Below, in pieces: positions 8,769-16,539 of a DNA stretch of 64,000 nt. Each line of letters starts with the position of its first letter. Positions within the stretch are counted from its first letter, which is position 1. The stretch lies in contig NZ_JAPLAI010000042.1 of assembly GCF_026393345.1 (NCBI RefSeq), positions 8,434 to 72,433 on the forward strand, given 5' to 3'. The DNA comes from Microbacterium sp. (GTDB lineage: Bacteria; Actinomycetota; Actinomycetes; Actinomycetales; Microbacteriaceae). Position numbers and translations under genes: made by a program. The notes beneath the pieces were generated by a model that was not told where the DNA came from, did not search any database, and worked only from the letters and a program-made list of their open reading frames with translations.

Positions 8769-9494
8769 ATGACCAACATGGACCAGAAACGAGACTCCTC
8801 ACTCACCGCGGAGGGACGCGGGATCGGCGGTGTCGTCGAGTGGCTCGAGCAGCTCACCCCCACCTCGACATTGATCCGCCTGAAAGGGCCGAAGCTCGTG
8901 GGATATCGGTGGACACCGGGAGACCACATCAGATTCCCGATCGGCAGCCTGTTCGTGCTGCGCACCTACAGCATCTGGGACGCCGACTCGGACGCCGGCT
9001 GGATCGAGATGGTGCATTTCCACCACGGCACCCCCAACAGTGTCGGACTGGACTGGGCCGCTACGCTCCAGCTCGGGCAGTACGTCCGGATCATCCGAGA
9101 CCCCCGGACATTCAAGATTGACCCCAACGCCGCATATCACTTGTTCGTCGGCGAGGAGACCGCCGCCGCAGGGTTCGGCGCGATGATCCGCTCTCTTCCT
9201 GCCGGTGCCGACGTGCGCGGCGTGATCCAGGCCAACACCCTTGCCGACCACATCGAACTTCCCCGGTTGCTGCAACGCGTTGAACGCAACGGCGCATCGG
9301 CAGCGTCTTCGCAACAGCTCGTAAACGCGGTCGCCCTACTCGACCTGCCCGGTCACCCGGGCACCGCCTACCTCGCCGGCGAAGCCCGAACCATCCAACT
9401 CGTGCGAACCCATCTCATGCGCGAACGCGGCTGGCCCCGACGCAGCATCCGTACCAAGCCGTTCTGGACACCCGGCAAACGCGGCATGGACTGA
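8769..9494 (+). CDS. Siderophore-interacting protein (FAD-binding reductase family)
   Basis: This 241-residue cytoplasmic flavoprotein is related to ferric-siderophore reductases (ViuB/YqjH type), which release iron from imported siderophores using NAD(P)H. An FAD-binding motif RTYS is at residues 65-68, followed by the conserved VHFHHG and the FVGEETAAAGF pyrophosphate-binding segment. The C-terminal YLAGEARTI segment resembles the NADPH-binding end. No siderophore transporter or synthesis gene is nearby, so it stands alone in the accessory block. An ATG at 8778 is a possible alternative start. Confidence 0.82.
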   Translation: MTNMDQKRDSSLTAEGRGIGGVVEWLEQLTPTSTLIRLKGPKLVGYRWTPGDHIRFPIGSLFVLRTYSIWDADSDAGWIEMVHFHHGTPNSVGLDWAATLQLGQYVRIIRDPRTFKIDPNAAYHLFVGEETAAAGFGAMIRSLPAGADVRGVIQANTLADHIELPRLLQRVERNGASAASSQQLVNAVALLDLPGHPGTAYLAGEARTIQLVRTHLMRERGWPRRSIRTKPFWTPGKRGMD

Positions 9495-9875
9495 ACCGGC
9501 GCTGCTGCATTGCAAGGCGCATATCCCGCCGACGTAGCCTCGAGCCGTGGCGCCGTGCGACTTCTGGCGAGTCCCGTTGCCTCGCGCCGACGAAGACCAC
9601 TAGCAGAAGCGCAGCGCTGACGCCGAGACGTCCTCACAAGCCAACTTGTGACAGGAAGATAGAGGAGCGCCCGGGCGAGACAGCGGTGCGAGACGAATCC
9701 CAGACCAGCAAGCAATCTCGGCGACCTCATGTACGGGAGAGTGCAGCAAATACCACAGGAAATCTCTGACGCGTGGGTCTGGCCCCGATTTACGCAGGCC
9801 CAGTCGCGCACGGGCCAGGCGGTGGAGTGGCGCATTGTCGTCGCGTGGACGTCCGACCACTCGGCGGGGAGGTGG
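9495..9875. other. 381-bp gap without a recognised gene
   Basis: The gap lies between the plus-strand siderophore-interacting gene and the minus-strand oxidoreductase, so their 3' ends meet here. Open frames on both strands exist, but they lack the third-position GC bias of neighbours and match no family I recognise. No clear terminator, repeat or RNA was seen. Confidence 0.6.
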
Positions 9876-10814
9876 TCACTCGGCGGGCGGGAGGAAGACG
9901 ATCTTACCGTGCACCTTCCCAGCGGCGGCCCGCTCGTGGGTCGCGGGTAGTTCGTTCAGCGACACGCGCTGGGTGATCTCGACGTGAAGATCGCCGCTGT
10001 CGACGAGCGAGACAAGGCCCGAGAGCACGTCCGCGTCCGGGTGGACGAAGATCGTGATCGCGCGGACGTTTCGTTCTTCATCGCTCGGTGTCGTGACCGT
10101 CGGTGTCGTGGAGACGACCACGCCGCCGTCGCGGACCAGGGCGGCCAGCGCGGTGAATCTCTCAGTGGTGATCGGTGCCAGGTTGAGCAGCACGTCGACG
10201 GGTTCGCTGATCGCGTCGAGCACGGAGGTGGTCGTGTGGTCGATGACCTGGTCCGCACCTGCGGCCCTGACGATCTCCTGGCTGCGCGGGCTTGCGGTGG
10301 CGATGACGTAGGCACCTGAGCGCTTGGCCAGCTGCACGGCGTATCCGCCCACGGGGCCTCCGGCGCCGTTGATCAGCACCCGTTGACCGGCCTCGAGCTT
10401 GGCCGCCTCGAACAGTGCTTGTGAGGCGGTGAGCCCGACCGACGGCAATCCGGCGGCGTCGGCCAGCGGGATGGCGGTGGGAGCCTTGACGAGCACCTCG
10501 GCGGGGGCGACGACGTACTGTGCCGCCGAGCCGTCCGCGTTCATCGGGATGAGTCCGACGACATCGTCGCCTACGGCGAGACCCTCCACGTCGTCGCCGA
10601 GCGCATCGATCGTGCCGGATACGTCGTAGCCGGGGATGTGCGGCAGCGTGATCGGGATGGGGAGGAACCCTCCGCGGATACCGCCGTCGGCCGGGTTGTA
10701 GGCGGAGCCGGCGACCCGGATGCGTACCTCGCCCGTGCCTGGCGTCGGTGTCTCGGTGTCCTCGTAGCGCAGGACCTCGGGACCGCCTGTTTCGTGGAAC
10801 CGTACTGCCTTCAT
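9876..10814 (-). CDS. NADP-dependent oxidoreductase (zinc-free quinone oxidoreductase type)
   Basis: This 312-residue medium-chain dehydrogenase/reductase family member has the GroES-like N-terminal half (residues 1-120) with the SAYNPAD segment typical of quinone oxidoreductases. The nucleotide-binding motif NGAGGPVGG is at about 149-157. The cysteines and histidine that bind catalytic zinc in alcohol dehydrogenases are absent, which fits the quinone or enone reductase branch. It is divergent from a MarR gene and the 111-bp gap between them holds two copies of one palindrome. It is probably repressed by that MarR and induced by an electrophile; the inducer is not known. Confidence 0.87.
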   Translation of the reverse strand: MKAVRFHETGGPEVLRYEDTETPTPGTGEVRIRVAGSAYNPADGGIRGGFLPIPITLPHIPGYDVSGTIDALGDDVEGLAVGDDVVGLIPMNADGSAAQYVVAPAEVLVKAPTAIPLADAAGLPSVGLTASQALFEAAKLEAGQRVLINGAGGPVGGYAVQLAKRSGAYVIATASPRSQEIVRAAGADQVIDHTTTSVLDAISEPVDVLLNLAPITTERFTALAALVRDGGVVVSTTPTVTTPSDEERNVRAITIFVHPDADVLSGLVSLVDSGDLHVEITQRVSLNELPATHERAAAGKVHGKIVFLPPAE

Positions 10815-10833
10815 GAGTCTTTCCTTTCACGAT

Positions 10834-10853
10834 GTGCTTCGGATTCGAAGCAA
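10834..10853. promoter_or_regulatory. Putative MarR operator 1
   Basis: TGCTTCG-GATT-CGAAGCA at 10835-10852 is a perfect 7-bp inverted repeat. The 20-base block GTGCTTCGGATTCGAAGCAA matches the second operator (10891-10910, read on the minus strand) at most positions. It lies just upstream of the oxidoreductase start on that gene's side. Confidence 0.7.
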
Positions 10854-10890
10854 CTGAAGGAACCGTAGCACTACTTTGAATTTGAAACAA

Positions 10891-10910
10891 GTGATTCGAA
10901 TCAGAAGCAC
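10891..10910. promoter_or_regulatory. Putative MarR operator 2
   Basis: TGATTCGAATCA at 10892-10903 is a perfect 12-bp palindrome. Read on the minus strand, the block GTGCTTCTGATTCGAATCAC parallels operator 1. The site lies 16 bases before the MarR start codon and fits autoregulation. Confidence 0.7.
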
Positions 10911-10925
10911 TGATAGAATCGGATC

Positions 10926-11444
10926 ATGACCTCCGAGCAGCCCTCTCTCGATGCCACGCAGTTGGGGGTGTATTTCGCTCTGATCGAGGCGAGCAGCTTG
11001 CTCAAGCACGCCGTCGAGCAGCAGTTGCAGGATGCCGGGGAGCTCAGCTATGTGCAGTTCCAGCTTTTGGCCAGTCTCGCCGACTCCCCGGAAGGGAGTC
11101 GGCGGATGACCGATCTCGCTGACGGTGTCGTCTACAGTCGCAGCGGACTGACCTACCAGGCCCAGACGCTGGAGAAACGCGGCCTCGTGACCCGGACGCC
11201 GTCATCCGATGACGAACGCAGCATCACCGTCACCATCACCGAACAGGGGCATGCCGTGCTCGCGGGAGTCTTCCCCGGTCACATCGCCATCCTGGGCGAC
11301 TTGCTGTTCGCCCCGCTGTCTCGCTCCGACATCGAGACACTCGCCGACATTCTCGGTCGCGCCCGAGACCACATGCGCCGGACGCCACCACGGTCGGCGG
11401 CACCGCGACAACGCAAGAAGGCGACGGAAGAGAGATCTCCATAG
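10926..11444 (+). CDS. MarR family transcriptional regulator
   Basis: This 172-residue protein has the MarR winged-helix fold. An N-terminal dimerisation helix is followed by the recognition region MTDLADGVVYSRSGLTYQAQ, the wing with RGLVTRTPSSDDERSI, and a C-terminal helix. The D-x-R-S wing motif is intact. It is transcribed away from the NADP oxidoreductase, and a pair of palindromes lies between the two genes. It most likely represses both. The ligand is unknown. Confidence 0.9.
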   Translation: MTSEQPSLDATQLGVYFALIEASSLLKHAVEQQLQDAGELSYVQFQLLASLADSPEGSRRMTDLADGVVYSRSGLTYQAQTLEKRGLVTRTPSSDDERSITVTITEQGHAVLAGVFPGHIAILGDLLFAPLSRSDIETLADILGRARDHMRRTPPRSAAPRQRKKATEERSP

Positions 11445-11839
11445 CTCGCCGCTGGTCGGCAGGGTGCGGGTCGCCGTCGGGCTTCCCGAGCCACTTGACC
11501 ACGAGTCGAAGGATTCAGCTGTCTCGCCGAACCGTCGTCCCCGGGTCGGGTTGGGGCAGCGGGTGCCCGCACGCTTCAGCTATCCCCGGGTTGCCCGGAT
11601 TGTCCTACGTGACGAGCTGCGCCGCCACCGCGACCACGCAAGCTCGCGCCAGAGGCGATGTTGATGATGACGTCCCCGGTCGTGCTCGATCATGTGCGGG
11701 AATAGCGCATTGTTCAACACGGAGAGCGTTAAGGCTAATGCTCCCCGCGTTGACGATCGTCTCGGCGTGGACCGACTCGATCGACCTCGAGGACTGACGA
11801 CGTCGGGCGGCGGAGTCGATCCGCCGCGGCCCGACGTGG
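11445..11839. other. 395-bp gap holding only a decayed SDR fragment
   Basis: No intact gene is visible between the MarR stop and the isochorismatase-like stop. A short-chain dehydrogenase remnant is recognisable on the minus strand at about 11605-11715 (separate entry). The rest matches nothing I recognise. Confidence 0.6.
11605..11715 (-). pseudogene. Remnant of a short-chain dehydrogenase/reductase
   Basis: On the minus strand one frame reads ALFPHMIEHDRG and, after a one-base shift, another continues GDVIINIASGASLRGRGGGA. Joined, this is the classic SDR strand and helix just before the catalytic Tyr (LxPHMIExxxGxIINIAS). Both halves are followed or preceded by stops, and the YxxxK site is not found. 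This is a frameshifted fragment of about 35 codons. Confidence 0.55.
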
Positions 11840-12445
11840 TCAGGACAGAGCGGAAACGATGGCGCTCGTGTCGGTGATGGTCGCGATATTCTGCAGCGCG
11901 TAGTTCAGCGCCGCTGCATGCCACTCGGCGTTGATGCTCGACGTCGCATCCGAGACGATGACCGCGCGATATCCGTAGTCGGCTGCGTCGCGCACGGTGT
12001 GCTCCACCGCCATGTTGGTCCAGACGCCGACCACGACGACGGTCGTGATTCCGAGGTTGCGCAGCATCGAGTCGAGACCGGTGCCGTTGAACGCGCTCAT
12101 GCGGGTGCGGTCGAGCACGATCTCGTCGTCAGCCGTCAGTCCGTCGATGATCTCGGCGCCCCAGGTACCGCGCTTGAGCGACTCGGGGCCGATCATCGTG
12201 AAGATCGGGGCGTTGGCGCCGCCCACGGCGACGCCGGGGTACGACACGATGCGGTTATGGAACACCGGCGCGCCGACGGCGCGTGCGGCTTCGAGGATCG
12301 TGTGCACGTGGCCGATGACGTCTTGGGAGGCGGCGTGCTCGGCCGCTCCCGTCGACGCGAACGCGCCGTTCGGCAGGACATTGTCGTTCTGCATGTCGAT
12401 CGCGAGGACGGCGGTGGTCGGAGCGTTGAGGATGAGTTCGGACAT
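11840..12445 (-). CDS. Isochorismatase-like protein lacking the catalytic cysteine
   Basis: This 201-residue protein has the isochorismatase/cysteine-hydrolase fold. The first catalytic residue is present as D17 in AIDMQND. The lysine of the triad is replaced by R113 (LDRTRMSAF), and the nucleophilic cysteine normally found in the GVxTNxC pattern is Ala146 (GVWTNMAVEHT; codon GCG at 12008-12010). The surrounding TVRDAADYGYRA is intact. The protein therefore looks unable to act as an amidohydrolase. It may hydrolyse another bond, as the cysteine-free isochorismatases do, or be a non-enzyme. It is upstream in transcription of nothing obvious and downstream of a truncated SDR gene. Confidence 0.8.
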   Translation of the reverse strand: MSELILNAPTTAVLAIDMQNDNVLPNGAFASTGAAEHAASQDVIGHVHTILEAARAVGAPVFHNRIVSYPGVAVGGANAPIFTMIGPESLKRGTWGAEIIDGLTADDEIVLDRTRMSAFNGTGLDSMLRNLGITTVVVVGVWTNMAVEHTVRDAADYGYRAVIVSDATSSINAEWHAAALNYALQNIATITDTSAIVSALS

Positions 12446-12516
12446 GGTGTCTCCCATGAGAGTGGCGGAGCGGGCGGTGCTCGCTGCACCGCCCGCCGGG
12501 GGATGGATGCCGAGGG

Positions 12517-13299
<783 letters not shown>

Positions 13300-13362
13300 T
13301 CAGGACGACGCTCCTGATCAAGTTCCCGGATTACGTGGACGTCGGTTGTCGGGGAGCCAGCG

Positions 13363-14070
13363 TCAATCGTCGGGGACGGAGGGCTCCAGGAGTCTTGTCA
13401 GACGTTTCTTGTGGGAGTTCTGGTTCACGATCCACTCAACCTCCGCATCCTTCGTGTCGAGCGAGTGAAACGCGGGAAGCCCGCGGAGCGGATCGGCCGC
13501 TACGGCCACGCTCCAGCAGTAGCCCAGAGCCTGTCGCAACGCTTGGACGGCAGGTGTGCGCCGGTTTTCGATGGGCATGCGTCGAAGGTGGTCAGTGGTG
13601 CGCTGACACACCGTGATCGCGACCGCCGCCGATTCTGGGGTGCGCAGCAGTCGCGGTTCGCAGATCGCCGCGGCTGCTGCGCGCTGGACGAGTGGGTCGG
13701 GGTCGTCTGCCCACATCAACACGATCGATGTGAGTGCGGAGGGCATCGTGTCGCCGAGGAGCTGCAGCCCGATCGCCACTCCTTCTCGGACTCGCCACCG
13801 AGCATCCGACGCGAGCGAATGTGCATTGGCGAGGAATGCGCGGTCCTGTCCCCGAAAAGCGCTCGCGGCCGCTGCGCACATCATGCGAAACTCGTCGCCG
13901 CTTTCCATGAGTTGCTGGATGAGAGGGGCGTCGGCGACACCGGCCACGGCAGAAACGAGTGCGGTGTTGGCTCGGGGGCCGGGTAGCCCGGAGTGCTCAT
14001 CCAGGTACGCGTTCCGGGCGGACGGGTCCAGCGCCCGGAACTCCGCCTGCCACTGCGCAGAACTCTTCAC
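13363..14070 (-). CDS. HEAT-repeat-like protein of unknown function
   Basis: With the GTG at 14070 as start this is a 235-residue all-helical protein. It has repeated helix pairs of HEAT/DNA-glycosylase-like character (RWRVREGVAIGLQLLGD, DPDPLVQRAAAAAICEPRLL). Such proteins usually act as scaffolds, and one branch contains alkylpurine glycosylases, but no catalytic residue can be assigned here. The frame stays open to 14247. Those extra 59 codons would run across the promoter and most of the HAIR operator of the divergent hsp20 gene, so the shorter start is preferred. It has no strong ribosome-binding site. Confidence 0.6.
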   Translation of the reverse strand: MKSSAQWQAEFRALDPSARNAYLDEHSGLPGPRANTALVSAVAGVADAPLIQQLMESGDEFRMMCAAAASAFRGQDRAFLANAHSLASDARWRVREGVAIGLQLLGDTMPSALTSIVLMWADDPDPLVQRAAAAAICEPRLLRTPESAAVAITVCQRTTDHLRRMPIENRRTPAVQALRQALGYCWSVAVAADPLRGLPAFHSLDTKDAEVEWIVNQNSHKKRLTRLLEPSVPDD

Positions 14071-14227
14071 AATCCAACGGTACTCGCGAGCGGGGGCGGG
14101 ATCCGACTCGGATGAACGGCGGCCCGTGAGCGCAGCGAGGGCATCTGGTCCGCGGCGTCGAACAGGGCCGAAAAAATCTTCGCGGGGCGGGAATAAACTC
14201 ACGCGCCCGTGTGTCACGAAAATTAGA

Positions 14228-14248
14228 CTTGAGTCGAAGTGACTCAAC
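14228..14248 (+). promoter_or_regulatory. HAIR element (HspR operator)
   Basis: CTTGAGT-N7-ACTCAAC matches the HspR-associated inverted repeat consensus CTTGAGT-N7-ACTCAAG at 13 of 14 fixed positions. It lies 16 bases before the hsp20 start. It predicts repression by HspR at normal temperature and release on heat or protein-folding stress. Confidence 0.85.
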
Positions 14249-14264
14249 GCATGAGAGGAGAGTG

Positions 14265-14762
14265 ATGATGCTGTTCGATACCTTCAAGGAGCTGGACCGG
14301 ATCAGCTCGGCGTTCTTCTCCGGGCTCCCGGAGTCCGCGCTCAGTTCCGCGCCGGTGAACGTCTACCGCGACGAGGACCACTATGTGGTGGAGGCGGATC
14401 TTCCGGGCTTTGATCCGTCGTCGATCGATGTGTCGGCCGAGGCCGGGCTGCTGACTATCAGGGCGGAGCGCGACGCCTCGCGCGAGGATCGCGGGGAACA
14501 GTGGCTCGTCCGCGAGCGCAGTTCCGCCCACGTGGTGCGACAGATCGCGCTGAGCGACGAAGTGGATCTCGATGCCATCGCCGCCGACTACCGCGATGGC
14601 GTGCTGAACGTCACGCTGCCGGTGCGAGCCGACGCGCTTCCGCGGAAGGTCGCCGTCGCATTCGGGTCGTCGGGATCAACGCCGCAGGCGCTCGGATCAG
14701 GCTCGGCGGAGCAGGAGGGCGTGGACCCAAAAGCCCAGCCCGCGCATTCGGTCGCTTCCTGA
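14265..14762 (+). CDS. Hsp20/alpha-crystallin small heat-shock protein
   Basis: This 165-residue ATP-independent chaperone binds unfolding proteins. The alpha-crystallin domain covers about residues 25-130, from VNVYRDEDHYVVEADLPG to YRDGVLNVTLPV, and carries the strand-pairing A-x-Y-x-x-G-V-L motif. A tail rich in S, G and A follows. A ribosome-binding AGGAG is at 14256-14260; the next ATG at 14268 is spaced slightly better than 14265. It is the first gene of an operon with three thiol-redox genes, under a HAIR operator. Confidence 0.92.
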   Translation: MMLFDTFKELDRISSAFFSGLPESALSSAPVNVYRDEDHYVVEADLPGFDPSSIDVSAEAGLLTIRAERDASREDRGEQWLVRERSSAHVVRQIALSDEVDLDAIAADYRDGVLNVTLPVRADALPRKVAVAFGSSGSTPQALGSGSAEQEGVDPKAQPAHSVAS

Positions 14763-14859
14763 CCCGGTGGCTGCCCGGAGCCCGCACGGGCTCCGGGCGC
14801 CGGATGCGCGGGAATGTCCCGGTTCACGTAGCCCCGTCACCACGGACGGGGGCGGCACG

Positions 14860-15516
14860 ATGAATGCGTTCGATCTTGTGGAGGCCACGACGGCCATTGA
14901 GACCTCCGACGTCGCCGAGACGACGGACGAGCTTGCCGCGGTGCGGGATCTCTACCGGAGCGCACCTCCCATGGATGCGCCCCGGGTGGCCACCGGCCTC
15001 GAGCCGGGTACCCCCGCGCCGGACTTCGCGCTCCCGGCCGCAGACGGCACGATCGTGAGCCTCTCGGAGCTGCGCGGATCGCCGGTGGCGCTGGTGTTCT
15101 ACCCGCTGGACTGGAGCCCCGGATGCAGCGTGCAGCTGGAGCTGTACGAGCAGGAGCACGAGGAGTTCGCCTCCCGCGGCATCCGTTTGCTGGGGGTCTC
15201 GGTCGACTCGATTTACAGCCACGGTGCCTGGGCCGCGGTGCGCGGCATCCACTATCCGCTGCTGAGCGACTTCCAGCCGCACGGCGCAGTCGCGCGCGCG
15301 TACAACGTGTGGCGCGACGCCGACGGCCACAGCGAACGCGCGGTCTACCTCATCGACGCGAACGGAATCATCCGCTGGACGCACGTGTCCGAGCGCCTCA
15401 AGGAGCTCCCTGACTTCGACGAGCTCGTTGCCGCGCTCGATCTCGTCGCGACGGGAGAGGAGCCCGGCCTCGGCGACGTGGACACGGACGAACATGACAA
15501 GGAGGTGCAGCAATGA
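14860..15516 (+). CDS. Peroxiredoxin (AhpC/TSA-type redoxin)
   Basis: This 218-residue protein should reduce peroxides with a cysteine thiol. The thioredoxin-like domain begins at about residue 48 (GTPAPDFALPAADG) after an unusual N-terminal extension of some 45 residues. The peroxidatic cysteine is C89 in WSPGCSVQ. It is the only cysteine, so this is a 1-Cys type that needs an external thiol, plausibly from the glutaredoxin- and thioredoxin-like proteins encoded next. The ATG at 14860 has a G-rich site upstream. The stop overlaps the next start by four bases (ATGA). Confidence 0.88.
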   Translation: MNAFDLVEATTAIETSDVAETTDELAAVRDLYRSAPPMDAPRVATGLEPGTPAPDFALPAADGTIVSLSELRGSPVALVFYPLDWSPGCSVQLELYEQEHEEFASRGIRLLGVSVDSIYSHGAWAAVRGIHYPLLSDFQPHGAVARAYNVWRDADGHSERAVYLIDANGIIRWTHVSERLKELPDFDELVAALDLVATGEEPGLGDVDTDEHDKEVQQ

Positions 15517-15818
15517 CGATCTGGGATGTCACTCCCACCCGCATCCCATCCGTTCGGAACACCCGCACCGTGCCGGTCGCGATCTACGGCAACCGGTGGT
15601 GCGGGATCACCCAGCTCATCCGACGGGCGCTGGATCGCGCCGGTATCGGCTACGACTACGTCGACCTCGACGAGAACCCGGCCGTGCACGCGCGTCTCGA
15701 GGCGCTGACCGGCGGGCGGCTGCGCACGCCGGTGGTGTACATCGGCGGAGAGTGGCTCATGGAGCCCAGTCTTCGTGAGGTGCAGACGGTCCTCGCCCGT
15801 CACGGAGTATGGGCGTGA
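15513..15818 (+). CDS. Glutaredoxin/mycoredoxin-like protein with a CxxT active site
   Basis: This 101-residue thioredoxin-fold protein has the glutaredoxin pattern: an AIYGNRWCGIT active site with a single cysteine (C30), and the cis-proline loop RTPVVYIGG. The usual second cysteine of CxxC mycoredoxins is Thr33, so it would act only by a monothiol mechanism on mixed disulfides with mycothiol or glutathione-like thiols. It is embedded between a peroxiredoxin and a thioredoxin with overlapping ends, which suggests it resolves or recycles the peroxiredoxin thiol. Mycothiol use is inferred from taxonomy. Confidence 0.85.
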   Translation: MTIWDVTPTRIPSVRNTRTVPVAIYGNRWCGITQLIRRALDRAGIGYDYVDLDENPAVHARLEALTGGRLRTPVVYIGGEWLMEPSLREVQTVLARHGVWA

Positions 15819-16237
15819 GCGTCGTGACGTGCCCGGGGTGCGCGGCGAAGAACCGCGTGCCCCCCGCACGCGCCGGCAAGGTGCGCTGCGCAAAGTGTCA
15901 CACCGATCTTCCGTGGCTCGTGGAAGCCGACGACGACTCGTTCGACGCGGTCGTCGGGGAGGCAACCCTTCCCGTCCTGGTCGACGTCTGGGCGCCCTGG
16001 TGCGGCCCGTGCCGTCAGATCGCCCCGGTCGTGGATCAGCTCTCCCGCGACCTCGCAGGACGGCTTAAGGTCGCCAAGGTCAACGCCGATACCTCGCCCC
16101 GCGTCGCCCAACGACACGGAGTGTCGTCGATCCCGACCCTGCTGCTCTACCGCGACGGACAGGAGGCTGACCGGATGGTGGGTGCCGTCCCCGCACCGCA
16201 ACTGCGAGCATGGGTCGAACGCTCACTCACCCCGTGA
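15815..16237 (+). CDS. Thioredoxin with N-terminal zinc ribbon (Trx2-like)
   Basis: This 140-residue protein disulfide reductase has two parts. The N-terminal zinc ribbon has cysteines C6, C9, C25 and C28 (CPGC...CAKC). The thioredoxin domain has the canonical WCGPC at 62-66 and the cis-proline segment SSIPTLLLY. The layout matches E. coli thioredoxin 2. The GTG at 15815 gives a GTGA overlap with the preceding gene and a GGAG site 7 bases upstream; the ATG at 15809 is too close to that site. It ends the heat- and oxidative-stress operon. Confidence 0.92.
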   Translation: MSVVTCPGCAAKNRVPPARAGKVRCAKCHTDLPWLVEADDDSFDAVVGEATLPVLVDVWAPWCGPCRQIAPVVDQLSRDLAGRLKVAKVNADTSPRVAQRHGVSSIPTLLLYRDGQEADRMVGAVPAPQLRAWVERSLTP

Positions 16238-16293
16238 CCAGACTGCAGCCCCCGGGGCGGTTCCTCGCGGATGCGAACGGGCCAACGTGCGTG

Positions 16294-16539
16294 TCATCCG
16301 CCCGCGTCCTCGTCGCTGGCGGGTCCGCGCTGGAGCCACGGTCGGAATGCTCTGGTGAGCAGCGGCATGACGATGAACGTCATCAACACGACGAGGGTGA
16401 CGGACAGGACGAGGGTCACGACGGGAATGGGCAGCGAGCCGAGGAGGATCGGTCCGAGCATCAGCAGCAGGACGGTGATGATCGGGTAGATGGCTATCCA
16501 GGTGACGATCGCCATCTTCCAGCGTGGCGGGGGAGTCAC
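16294..16539 (-). CDS. Small two-helix membrane protein
   Basis: This 81-residue protein has two hydrophobic segments (IAIYPIITVLLLMLG and TLVLSVTLVVLMTFIVMPLL), a short loop between them, and a charged tail. The motif WIAIYP...MTFIVMPLLTR...WLQ recalls a small membrane module often seen near quinol monooxygenase-like or reductase genes. The function is unknown. The GTG at 16539 overlaps the stop of the upstream epimerase-like gene by four bases, so both are in one operon controlled by the adjacent TetR operators. Confidence 0.75.
   Translation of the reverse strand: MTPPPRWKMAIVTWIAIYPIITVLLLMLGPILLGSLPIPVVTLVLSVTLVVLMTFIVMPLLTRAFRPWLQRGPASDEDAGG

Noticed and set aside
14070-14247. N-terminal extension of the HEAT-like protein
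   Set aside because: The extension would overlap most of the HAIR operator and the hsp20 promoter, and its sequence shows no helical repeat character.
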